Assembly: GCA_005800405.1 (NCBI GenBank)
Contig: SYFN01000279.1
Span: 1 to 5,916 of the forward strand
Direction of reading: 5' to 3'
Origin: Burkholderiales bacterium
GTDB lineage: Bacteria; Pseudomonadota; Gammaproteobacteria; Burkholderiales; Burkholderiaceae_D
DNA: 5,916 nt
Shown in pieces: positions 1-5,470 of the stretch (position 1 is the stretch's first letter; each line of letters opens with the position of its first letter). The notes beneath the pieces were generated by a model. That model saw nothing but the letters and a program-made list of their open reading frames with translations, ran no database searches and had not been told where the DNA came from. Position numbers and translations under genes: made by a program.

Positions 1-582
1 AGGGCCGGGCGGGCAGCGGAAGGGTGCTTCGGGGATTGTGATCGCATACACTCCGCCGTCAGGCATCGCTTCGAGTTGTCTGCGCAGCGTCAGTGTCTCG
101 GGACCGGCTTTCCAGGCCTGCACGATCTGTTCCGACGCATAGGCATCGGAAAGACCATCAATGCTGGTCATGTTCAGATCAATGCCGGGTGCGACCACCA
201 GCTTGTCGTATGACAGTGTGTTACCACTCGAGAGCGCAACTGTGCGGGCATTGGTATCAATAGCCGTGGCAAAGTCTGGGGCAATCGTGATCCCGTAATT
301 TTTGGTGAGCGTCGCATAAGGCCGGGTGATATCCGCGATCTTGCGACTGCCGCCAATGACGAGGTTGGACAACGGGCAGGAGATGAACTCCTTGCTCGGT
401 TCGACCAGCGTGACATCGATTTGCTGGTCCGAGAGCATGCGAATATATTTGGCAGCTGTCGCACCACCGTAACCACCGCCGATGACGACAACTTTGGCGC
501 CGCGCATCGCGCGCACCGGCACGCTGCCGCCAACCAGTGCCAGCGCTGCGCCAGCCTGCAAGAATGATCTGCGGTCCATCAT
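1..582 (-). CDS. fccB: Flavocytochrome c sulfide dehydrogenase, FAD subunit (N-terminal 194 residues; runs off left edge)
   Basis: This is the flavoprotein subunit of periplasmic sulfide dehydrogenase (FccB, also called SoxF). It oxidises sulfide on FAD and passes electrons to the cytochrome subunit encoded just upstream. The start MMDRRSFLQAG carries a twin-arginine signal (RR at residues 4-5). The Rossmann FAD-binding stretch VVVIGGGYGG lies at 31-40. Cys69 in FISCPLSN matches the cysteine that binds FAD covalently in the Allochromatium enzyme. Cys190 in APFRCPPGP matches one half of its redox-active disulfide; the partner cysteine would lie beyond the window. WKAG at 157-160 and RRQLEAM further along are also family-like. 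The family is usually about 400-430 residues, so roughly half is present. Frame is open to base 1. The start follows a GAGGGG ribosome-binding sequence overlapping the fccA stop, with 7 bases between the genes. Family assignment is firm; substrate is inferred from family. Confidence 0.93.
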   Translation of the reverse strand, partial: MMDRRSFLQAGAALALVGGSVPVRAMRGAKVVVIGGGYGGATAAKYIRMLSDQQIDVTLVEPSKEFISCPLSNLVIGGSRKIADITRPYATLTKNYGITIAPDFATAIDTNARTVALSSGNTLSYDKLVVAPGIDLNMTSIDGLSDAYASEQIVQAWKAGPETLTLRRQLEAMPDGGVYAITIPEAPFRCPPGP

Positions 583-589
583 GCGCCCC

Positions 590-916
590 TCAAGGTTGTT
601 GATTGGCGAAATAATCCGCCATTTGTTTGATTTGCTCGTCGCTGTAGCCTTTGGCGATCTGATGCATGATCGTCGCTTCGCGGGTGCCGGTTTTGAAAGC
701 CTGCATCTGTTCGATTATGTACGCGCTAGGTCGACCCGCGAGCCCGGGAACGCTCGGATCCTTCAGGCTTTTACTCTGGGTGCCGTGACAGTTGGCACAG
801 GTAGCCGCAAGACTTTGCGTGTACAGGATCTGGGCGTCTGCGGCAGCGGCCGCGCTGCTTGTCAGGGTGAGAAAGAGGCCGAACACTATGCCGGTTCGGA
901 AAATCTTGATAGGCAT
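590..916 (-). CDS. fccA: Monoheme cytochrome c subunit of flavocytochrome c sulfide dehydrogenase
   Basis: This is a 108-residue secreted class I cytochrome c. A Sec signal peptide covers about residues 1-26 (hydrophobic run GIVFGLFLTL, then an alanine-rich cleavage region). The single heme site is CANCH at 40-44, and Met84 in ATIMHQIAKGYSD is the likely sixth ligand. PGLAGRPSAYI and DEQIKQMADYF are typical of the small cytochromes of the c4/FCSD group. It sits directly upstream of fccB on the same strand with 7 bases between, so it is the expected electron acceptor of the flavoprotein. The Allochromatium FccA is diheme and about twice as long; this one-heme version resembles those known from Chlorobium and Thioalkalivibrio. 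A ribosome-binding sequence AGGAGA (923-928, minus strand) precedes the ATG. SoxE-type naming is an alternative; the operon supports fccA. Confidence 0.88.
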   Translation of the reverse strand: MPIKIFRTGIVFGLFLTLTSSAAAAADAQILYTQSLAATCANCHGTQSKSLKDPSVPGLAGRPSAYIIEQMQAFKTGTREATIMHQIAKGYSDEQIKQMADYFANQQP

Positions 917-922
917 CTGCTG

Positions 923-928
923 TCTCCT
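923..928 (-). promoter_or_regulatory. Ribosome-binding site of fccA
   Basis: On the minus strand the bases read AGGAGA, six bases before the ATG of fccA. It is a strong Shine-Dalgarno match and fixes the start at 916. Confidence 0.7.
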
Positions 929-997
929 GCAGGCTGTGCGCTAGGCACTTTGGTTGTCAATGGGTTGAGGCGATTAGGCGCTCAATCTTCGGGACCG

Positions 998-1003
998 ATT
1001 GTA
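998..1003 (-). promoter_or_regulatory. Possible -10 element for the fccAB operon
   Basis: Read on the minus strand the bases are TACAAT, five of six matching TATAAT. No good -35 is visible 15-19 bases upstream on that strand, so support is weak. If used, transcription would begin near 990 and leave a leader of about 75 bases before fccA. The element lies within 25 bases of the plus-strand -10 at 1024, so the two divergent promoters would compete for the same DNA. Confidence 0.25.
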
Positions 1004-1020
1004 CCCGTAAAAATTTGCGC

Positions 1021-1029
1021 TGCTATACT
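1021..1029 (+). promoter_or_regulatory. Extended -10 promoter candidate for the plus-strand sox operon
   Basis: The bases TGCTATACT form an extended -10 (TGn plus TATACT, five of six matching TATAAT). A weak -35-like TTGTAC lies at 999-1004 with a long 19-base spacing, which fits an extended -10 promoter that depends little on its -35. Transcription would begin near 1036, giving a leader of about 90 bases before the gene at 1129. It is the best sigma70 candidate in the divergent region. No activator site is recognised. Confidence 0.42.
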
Positions 1030-1128
1030 CGGGCGCTGGAATCTTGGGGGTGTAGTGCGCTCGTTCAGGCATGCATGGATGGGTAGCGTCCTCGAGAAAA
1101 TCGTGCTGGCCATCCGGAGAGATCCTTG

Positions 1129-1521
1129 ATGAAGAAATTGCTGTTGGCCCTGTTGTTGGCGACCCTGACTGCTAGCGTGCATGCCGAATGGGCCCGTGTT
1201 GAGTATCCATCCAAAGCGTTTGTGCTTTACGTCGAGAACGACACTATCGTGGCGCCGGATGCCAGTTCTGCCAAGCTCTGGCATCTGGTGGACTATGTCG
1301 AGCCACAGAGTCTTGATGGACGTGCTTTCCTCTCGATCAAAGCGCGGGATGAATATGACTGCAGCCGAGGCATGCGGCGCGACCTGATGCACCTCTGGCA
1401 TGCCGGGAATATGGCGGACGGCACCTTGCTCAAGGCAGCTTACAAACCGGCCTCGTGGACTGTCCCTGCAGCGGGCAGTCTCGAGGAGGCACTCATGCGC
1501 ATGGTTTGTTCGAAAAAATAA
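1129..1521 (+). CDS. Small secreted protein resembling the surface-adhesin E (Adhesin_E) family
   Basis: This encodes 130 residues. A clear Sec signal peptide, MKKLLLALLLATLTASVHA, is probably cut before EWARV. The mature part has the layout I associate with Adhesin_E-like proteins: an aromatic start, an acidic D-T-I strand (39-41), KLWHLVDY (49-56), a turn ending in FLSIKARDEYDC, and a late cysteine. Cys78 and Cys127 could form a disulfide. There is no heme or metal motif. The ATG at 1129 is preferred over TTG at 1126 because GGAGAG (1116-1121) sits 7 bases before it. It lies 14 bases upstream of soxC on the same strand and probably shares its transcript. Members of this family occur widely in Betaproteobacteria, mostly without known function, so a sulfur-related role is only an inference from position. 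Family call is moderate; gene reality is strong. Confidence 0.8.
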   Translation: MKKLLLALLLATLTASVHAEWARVEYPSKAFVLYVENDTIVAPDASSAKLWHLVDYVEPQSLDGRAFLSIKARDEYDCSRGMRRDLMHLWHAGNMADGTLLKAAYKPASWTVPAAGSLEEALMRMVCSKK

Positions 1522-1535
1522 AACGGATCGCAGAG

Positions 1536-2894
1536 ATGGGAACCAAAGGCAAGCCGGGGCGGCTTCAGCCAGCGCCGGAAAATTTTTTGAGTGCTGATTT
1601 GATTGATCAGATTAGCAAGCAGGGACTGGATGCTTCTCGCCGTCACTTCCTGCGTCAGAGCTTTGCAACAGCGAGCGTAGCGCTCATGGCGAGTGGTGCG
1701 CAGGCTGCGGCGGATCATCCGGGCGAGGCTGGCGACGAGGCGATCATTCAGCTTGCGCAGCACAGCAAAACGCTCGGCTACCCGGTAGCCCATCTACCCT
1801 ACGGTCTGCCATCGAAACACGAAGCTTATCTGCAGCGCCGTGAATCACCGGGTCTGACACGTCGGCGCGAGAGCAGCATTGCCTTTACGCCTTTGCAGGG
1901 ACTGTTCGGCATCATCACCCCCAGTGGCTTGCATTTCGAGCGACATCACGCCGGCTGGCACGATATCGATCCTGCGTCGCACCGCTTGATGATGAACGGG
2001 CTGGTGGCCAATCCCAAGGTCTACACGCTGGGTGAGTTGATGCGCCTGCCCTCAGTGTCGCGCATGCACTTTATCGAGTGTGGTGCCAACACGGCGATGG
2101 ACTGGGCCAGTCCGGCCGTGCCCTCGGTGCAATACACGCATGGCATGCTGTCTTGCTGCGAGTTCACCGGCGTCCCGCTTTCTGTGTTGCTCGAAGATTG
2201 CGGGATTGATAAAACGGCTGCCAAATTTGTTCTGGCCGAGGGAGCCGATGGCGCCAGTCTCACGCGCTCGATACCCATCGAAATGGCGCTCGACGATGTG
2301 ATCGTTGCCTGGGGAATGAACGGCGAAATGCTGCGCCCTGAAAATGGTTATCCCCTTCGTCTGGTGGTACCCGGCGCGCAAGGCGTTTCCTGGGTCAAGT
2401 GGCTGCGCCGTATCGAAGTCGGTGACGCGCCTTATGCAACGCGCGAAGAGTCAACACAATACATCGACTTGATGCCGGATGGTCTGTCGCGTCAGTACTC
2501 GCTGATTCAGGAATGCAAATCCGTCATCACCTCGCCGTCCGGTGGACAGCGTCTGCTGGATCGCGGTTTCTACAATATTACGGGACTGACCTGGTCAGGT
2601 CGCGGTCGAATCACGCGGGTCGACGTATCGGTTGATGGCGGGCGCAATTGGAAAACGGCCAGACTGGAGTCACCCGTGCTGCCGAAGTGCCTGACGCGTT
2701 TCAATTTCGATTGGGAGTGGCAGGGCAAGACCGCGTTGTTGCAATCGCGGGCAATGGACGAGACGGGTTATGTGCAGCCCAAGATCAGCGAGCTGCGTGC
2801 AGTGCGTGGCACGCGATCGGTCTATCACAACAACGCAATTCAATCCTGGCGCGTTGAGGCAGCAGGCGAGGTCATCAATGTTCAAATTTCTTAA
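1536..2894 (+). CDS. soxC: Sulfane dehydrogenase molybdenum subunit SoxC
   Basis: SoxC is the molybdenum-cofactor subunit of SoxCD, which oxidises the sulfane sulfur bound to SoxY in the periplasm. The product has 452 residues, a normal length. PENFLSAD (14-21) is a common SoxC amino-terminal feature. The twin-arginine signal SRRHFLRQS is at 34-42, followed by a hydrophobic stretch to an AQAAAD cleavage region near 60. The molybdopterin-binding domain spans about 115-290 and includes HFERHHAGWHDID (133-145), Cys182 in FIECGANT as the predicted Mo ligand, and GYPLRLVVPG (271-280). The Mo-cofactor oxidoreductase dimerisation domain follows at about 305-440, with VDVSVDGGRNW at 362-372. The ATG at 1536 is chosen, although its ribosome-binding site is weak. 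An upstream GTG at 1455 would overlap the previous gene by 67 bases. The end overlaps soxD by 17 bases, suggesting translational coupling. Confidence 0.93.
   Translation: MGTKGKPGRLQPAPENFLSADLIDQISKQGLDASRRHFLRQSFATASVALMASGAQAAADHPGEAGDEAIIQLAQHSKTLGYPVAHLPYGLPSKHEAYLQRRESPGLTRRRESSIAFTPLQGLFGIITPSGLHFERHHAGWHDIDPASHRLMMNGLVANPKVYTLGELMRLPSVSRMHFIECGANTAMDWASPAVPSVQYTHGMLSCCEFTGVPLSVLLEDCGIDKTAAKFVLAEGADGASLTRSIPIEMALDDVIVAWGMNGEMLRPENGYPLRLVVPGAQGVSWVKWLRRIEVGDAPYATREESTQYIDLMPDGLSRQYSLIQECKSVITSPSGGQRLLDRGFYNITGLTWSGRGRITRVDVSVDGGRNWKTARLESPVLPKCLTRFNFDWEWQGKTALLQSRAMDETGYVQPKISELRAVRGTRSVYHNNAIQSWRVEAAGEVINVQIS
2864..2871 (+). promoter_or_regulatory. Ribosome-binding site of soxD inside soxC
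   Basis: AGGCGAGG lies within the last codons of soxC, six bases before the ATG at 2878. It decides the soxD start, since the same frame is open upstream through the soxC gene. Confidence 0.6.
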
Positions 2895-3618
2895 GGCGTC
2901 TTTGCTGTTGGGACTTCTGTGCGACAGCGACATGGCGAGTGCAGAGCTATTCCCGAAAATCGGTCGGCGCGCGAGCGTGACTGAAGTCGCCGCTTGGGAT
3001 ATTGATGTGCGCCCGGATTTCAAGGGCTTGCCCTATGGTTCAGGCAGCGTCAGGCAGGGCGAGAAGCTTTGGGAATCCAAGTGTGCAAGTTGTCACGGTG
3101 CGTTTGGCGAATCGCCTTCCGTTTTTCCACCGCTGATCGGTGGCACAACTACGAAAGATATGGATCGTGGTCGAGTCGCCGCTCTGAGTGTTTCCAGCGA
3201 AACCGCCAAGACCACAATGATGAAGCTGGCGACAGTATCCACCTTGTGGGATTACATACGACGCGCCATGCCCTTTGATGCACCCAAGAGCCTCTCGGTG
3301 AACGAGGTGTACGCCGCCACCGCTTTCCTGCTGCATCTTGCTGATGTGGTGCCCGCGGATTTCACGCTCTCGGAGCAGAACATCGCTCAGGTGCAGGCCA
3401 GATTGCCCAATCGCGATGGCATGAGCACTAAGCACGGCATGCTTGAAGTCAAAGGCAAGCCCGATGTGCTTAGCGAGGCCTGCATGCAGGACTGCAAGGT
3501 CAATGAAAAGTCGCTGGTGGTACTGCCAGTCTCTGTCAATGGTTTGAACGGCAACCTCGCAGAGCAGAATCGGCCGTACGGATCGATACGCGGTATCGAT
3601 ACCAGTCGCTACAAATGA
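2878..3618 (+). CDS. soxD: Cytochrome c subunit SoxD of sulfane dehydrogenase (single-heme form)
   Basis: SoxD takes electrons from SoxC and passes them to the respiratory chain. The product is 246 residues. A signal peptide covers about 1-22 (MFKFLKASLLLGLL, then ASA). The heme site is CASCH at 69-73, followed by GAFGES and PPLIGG (84-89). LWDYIRRAMPF (123-133) is a hallmark of SoxD, and Met131 is the likely sixth ligand. SLSVNEVYAATAFLLHLADVVP and RLPNRDGM also match the family. The Paracoccus SoxD is diheme and longer; here no second CxxCH is present. Instead the C-terminal tail holds Cys202 and Cys206 (ACMQDCK) and ends in RGIDTSRYK. The ATG at 2878 overlaps soxC by 17 bases and has a ribosome-binding site. 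The frame could extend upstream, but that would run through soxC and add no signal peptide. Confidence 0.9.
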   Translation: MFKFLKASLLLGLLCDSDMASAELFPKIGRRASVTEVAAWDIDVRPDFKGLPYGSGSVRQGEKLWESKCASCHGAFGESPSVFPPLIGGTTTKDMDRGRVAALSVSSETAKTTMMKLATVSTLWDYIRRAMPFDAPKSLSVNEVYAATAFLLHLADVVPADFTLSEQNIAQVQARLPNRDGMSTKHGMLEVKGKPDVLSEACMQDCKVNEKSLVVLPVSVNGLNGNLAEQNRPYGSIRGIDTSRYK

Positions 3619-3772
3619 GGCGCCGCTGTTTTGGTGGCAGAGAATCCTATGCCTGACCGTCGCCTCCATGCTTGACGGCTCCTTGTGCTCCCCCAGGCGA
3701 CAACACCGGCAGGCGCTGTGCGCAAACAGCCATTCTGCGCCTCGGTGAGGGCCGCGCTTAGTCCGGGTGTTT

Positions 3773-3800
3773 TTGCAGTTACGGCATCCGGTGGCACAAT
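3773..3800 (+). promoter_or_regulatory. Weak promoter candidate for soxYZ
   Basis: TTGCAG (3773-3778) and CACAAT (3795-3800) are separated by 16 bases. Matches to the sigma70 consensus are three and four of six. The gap before soxY makes an internal promoter reasonable, but the sequence alone is poor support. Confidence 0.22.
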
Positions 3801-3840
3801 GCGCATGAACAGCCGGCGGTTTTGCGTCGGCATTATTCTT

Positions 3841-3846
3841 GGGAGG
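3841..3846 (+). promoter_or_regulatory. Ribosome-binding site deciding the GTG start of soxY
   Basis: GGGAGG lies five bases before GTG at 3852. The first in-frame ATG, at 3873 or later, would remove the twin-arginine motif, so the GTG start is chosen. Confidence 0.6.
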
Positions 3847-3851
3847 CAGGT

Positions 3852-4388
3852 GTGAAGCAAAGCCGGCGCGACGTCATGCGCATTTCCTCTGGCTTGGCGC
3901 TGGCGTTTTCTGCGGGCATCCTCAAGCCTTCGGATGTATTTGGTCAGCAAAAGTCTTGGGGGTCCGACTGGAATGGTGCCGTGTACTCCGCGAAAAGTCT
4001 GGAGGCTTTTGTCTACGCGATGAACGGCGATACGACGACGCCCAACACCCCGCGTACCGTCACCCAACGTGGCCAGGTGCCCGGTTTGAGTCTGGCCAAG
4101 GAAAATGACCTGATCATTGACGCGCCAGAGTTGGCCGAAAACGGCACCAATGTGCCGGTGACCCTGACGAGCAACATACCTGATACGGATTTCATCGCGC
4201 TGATCGCCGACCATAACCCCAACCCTGTTTGTGTGGGCTTCAACGTCATACCAGGCACTGAGCCGTACTACTCGGTCCGGATCAAGGTGGCAGAAACTTC
4301 AGCGATCATCGCGGTGGTCCGCTCAGGCGGTAAGTGGTATTACACGCTCAAGGACATCACCGTCATGGTGGGCGGGTGTCTGGGATGA
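3852..4388 (+). CDS. soxY: Sulfur carrier protein SoxY with a variant C-terminus
   Basis: SoxY carries thiosulfate-derived sulfur on a cysteine near its C-terminus while the Sox enzymes act on it. The product is 178 residues. A twin-arginine signal, QSRRDVMRISSG (3-14), directs it, with SoxZ as partner, to the periplasm. The carrier domain includes ENDLIIDAPELAENGTNVPV (84-103), DHNPNPV (120-126) and RIKVAETS (143-150), all typical of SoxY. The usual end is GGCGG with the cysteine near the terminus; here it is VMVGGCLG, with Cys176 followed by Leu-Gly. A second cysteine, Cys127, lies in the core. The start is GTG, supported by GGGAGG and by the Tat motif directly after it. soxZ follows after 15 bases. 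Function depends on Cys176, which is kept; the Leu change is directly readable (TGT CTG GGA TGA). Confidence 0.92.
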   Translation: MKQSRRDVMRISSGLALAFSAGILKPSDVFGQQKSWGSDWNGAVYSAKSLEAFVYAMNGDTTTPNTPRTVTQRGQVPGLSLAKENDLIIDAPELAENGTNVPVTLTSNIPDTDFIALIADHNPNPVCVGFNVIPGTEPYYSVRIKVAETSAIIAVVRSGGKWYYTLKDITVMVGGCLG

Positions 4389-4403
4389 TGGGGGAGAATC
4401 AAC

Positions 4404-4718
4404 GTGGCGGCTGAGCGAATGCGCGTTCGCGCGGTACAAGACGGTGTGCTTGTCGAAGTCAAAATATTGATGAAGCACCGAATGCTCAGTCGGCTGAGCT
4501 GGGATAGTCGTGGCCAGTTTGTCCTGCCGCATTTCATCCAAACGGTGCGAGGCTACTGCAACGACAAGCAGGTTTTGTATGTACATTTCGGCGGCTCTGT
4601 GGCCCGTGATCCGTATTTTTCTTTCAAGTTTCGCGATGGAAAAAAAGGCGACCGCATCGTCATCAGCTGGATTGATACTGAGGGTGTCACGCGCATCGAC
4701 GAAACCATCGTGACCTGA
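4404..4718 (+). CDS. soxZ: Sulfur carrier partner protein SoxZ
   Basis: SoxZ forms the heterodimer with SoxY and lacks its own signal, being exported with SoxY. The product is 104 residues, normal for the family, with a predicted all-beta fold. MRVRA (6-10), VKILMKH (19-25), FVLPHFI (39-45), SVARDPYFSFKF (65-76) and KGDRIVISWIDTEG (81-94) line up with SoxZ. The usual LxxHxMExG stretch is altered: after His25 and Met27 the sequence reads LSRLSWDS, so the Glu and Gly are missing. The start is GTG at 4404, with GGGGGAGA (4390-4396) ahead of it. A first ATG within the frame (Met6) is possible but has no comparable ribosome-binding site. It is the last clear gene of the sox operon in this window. 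Confidence 0.9.
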   Translation: MAAERMRVRAVQDGVLVEVKILMKHRMLSRLSWDSRGQFVLPHFIQTVRGYCNDKQVLYVHFGGSVARDPYFSFKFRDGKKGDRIVISWIDTEGVTRIDETIVT

Positions 4719-4729
4719 TTGATCATTGA

Positions 4730-4978
4730 ATGGGGCAACGCACGGTGTATCAACACAAGCACGTGCCCTTTGGATTAATGATATGCCTCCAGATGACAGC
4801 TCCGGTGGAAATCAGGATCACCATCAATTCGGGCGTCTGCAAGCTGCGGGGCGGTCATCCTAGGAGTGAGTTGCTGCAGGTGCATGAAGTGGCTTGCAGG
4901 CCTGTGTTTGAAGTGCATCTGCCTGATGCCTCGCTCGTTGGTGTCGATGATCTCAAGCGTTATAAAATCAGCAAATAG
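4730..4978 (+). CDS. Hypothetical short protein, doubtful
   Basis: An 82-codon frame follows soxZ after 11 bases. I do not recognise the product. Inner ATG codons at 4778 and 4793 would give shorter forms; the last would start MTAPVEIRITINSGVCK. The middle reads like a small beta-strand domain with cysteines (GVCKLRGGHP, then EVACRPVFEVHLPDAS). It lacks a signal peptide or membrane segment. No good ribosome-binding site precedes any of the starts. It may be a small cytoplasmic protein cotranscribed with sox, a gene remnant, or chance. Confidence 0.27.
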   Translation: MGQRTVYQHKHVPFGLMICLQMTAPVEIRITINSGVCKLRGGHPRSELLQVHEVACRPVFEVHLPDASLVGVDDLKRYKISK

Positions 4979-5233
4979 GAAGTCCCGGTGATTTGATTAG
5001 GGGGGCCTCAAGAACGCCGCATTGATCCAAAACGGCGCTGGCGTTGGTGCCGAGTTGACGTCAATCTCGGTGTCTCGGGTACTGTGGCGTGTGCTATCTC
5101 GCCGATTCAGATGGAAAATGGGATTGCCGCGCAGCTGAAAAATGGCGCGCCGCACAAAGTCGCCGAGGGCCGTGGATTGATCGATGTCGCTCGCTGCTTG
5201 CCAGCCGTCGGGTCAGATTTGGAGCTGAACTAA
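4979..5233 (+). other. Region without a credible gene; open frame that may be a gene remnant
   Basis: A plus-strand frame is open from 4997, after a TGA, to the TAA at 5231-5233: 78 codons with no ATG until 5111. Its second half reads like a real protein (MENGIAAQLKNGAPHKVAEG, then RGLIDVARCLPAVGSDLELN). GC is coding-like and drops sharply right after the stop. The only starts, GTG at 5084 and ATG at 5111, have no ribosome-binding site. I cannot name a family. Either the 3' end of a decayed gene or chance would fit. Confidence 0.2.
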
Positions 5234-5246
5234 ACAACCCAAATAC

Positions 5247-5286
5247 TTGAGAATTTGTCAAGACTTTAATTGAGGAAAATTCTCAA
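5247..5286. repeat. Perfect 10+10 inverted repeat in AT-rich DNA
   Basis: TTGAGAATTT (5247-5256) and AAATTCTCAA (5277-5286) are exact reverse complements separated by 20 bases. The spacer itself contains TCAA (5258-5261) and TTGA (5270-5273), so a nested stem is possible. Two TTGAG and two CTCAA pentamers lie within 5247-5297. No T-run follows on the plus strand, so it is not a clear terminator. An operator or transcript hairpin would fit. Confidence 0.5.
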
Positions 5287-5364
5287 ACAAAGCTCAAAAT
5301 TTCAGAAAATTTTTCGGCAAACAAGGACACCGGTCGTCATGCGGCATAGCAGCGATTCAGTTTC

Positions 5365-5393
5365 TTGATTTTGCGAAATAACGGTGTTATATA
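5365..5393 (+). promoter_or_regulatory. Sigma70-type promoter candidate for the molybdenum hydroxylase operon
   Basis: TTGATT (5365-5370) and TATATA (5388-5393) are separated by exactly 17 bases. Both hexamers match the consensus at four of six positions, and the surroundings are AT-rich. Transcription would begin near 5400, leaving a leader of about 210 bases before the ATG at 5612. GTGT (5384-5387), ACAC (5395-5398) and GTGT (5401-5404) flank the -10 and could be a repressor site. Confidence 0.42.
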
Positions 5394-5413
5394 GACACAG
5401 GTGTGGAGTTCCG

Positions 5414-5470
5414 ATGCAGAAAATCCAAAGTTTTCTGGGAGGAGACGACCAACGCGGGAGTAAAAAATAG
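5414..5470 (+). CDS. Possible leader peptide, 18 residues, upstream of the iorA-like gene
   Basis: ATG at 5414 opens a frame reading MQKIQSFLGGDDQRGSKK and ends at TAG 5468-5470. GGAG (5405-5408) lies five bases before the ATG, which is a good spacing. There is no run of one amino acid as in classical attenuators. Chance occurrence is quite possible. Confidence 0.2.
   Translation: MQKIQSFLGGDDQRGSKK

Larger units (their letters stand above)
3619..3851 (+). other. Intergenic gap between soxD and soxY; no gene seen
   Basis: These 233 bases carry no supportable gene on either strand. Long minus-strand frames here are antisense to soxD and soxY and lack any family motif. Two small inverted repeats are visible: AGGCGC (3711-3716) with GCGCCT (3737-3742), and inside it GCTGT (3715-3719) with ACAGC (3726-3730). 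The two cannot form together and neither is followed by a T-run, so an intrinsic terminator is not supported. A weak promoter candidate lies near 3773-3800. Confidence 0.5.

Noticed and set aside
955..960. Minus-strand TTGACA as the -35 of fccAB
   Set aside because: It is a perfect hexamer, but the base set 17 further on (ACAGCC) is not a -10, and the transcript would start at the ribosome-binding site.
482..1129. Long plus-strand frame opposite fccA and fccB
   Set aside because: It is antisense to two well-supported genes, carries no family motif, and its end crosses the promoter region.
1455..1535. Upstream GTG start for soxC
   Set aside because: It would overlap the preceding gene by 67 bases and add a stretch (MDCPCSGQSRGG) unlike SoxC. 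The ATG at 1536 puts PENFL and the Tat motif at normal positions.
3040..3669. Minus-strand frame of 209 codons opposite soxD
   Set aside because: It mirrors the codon pattern of soxD, has no recognisable domain and no ribosome-binding site.
3787..3804. Sigma54 promoter around TGGCAC ahead of soxY
   Set aside because: The GG and GC pairs are 8 bases apart rather than the required 10.
3609..4214. Minus-strand frame of 201 codons across the gap and soxY
   Set aside because: It is arginine-rich shadow sequence antisense to soxY with no motif.
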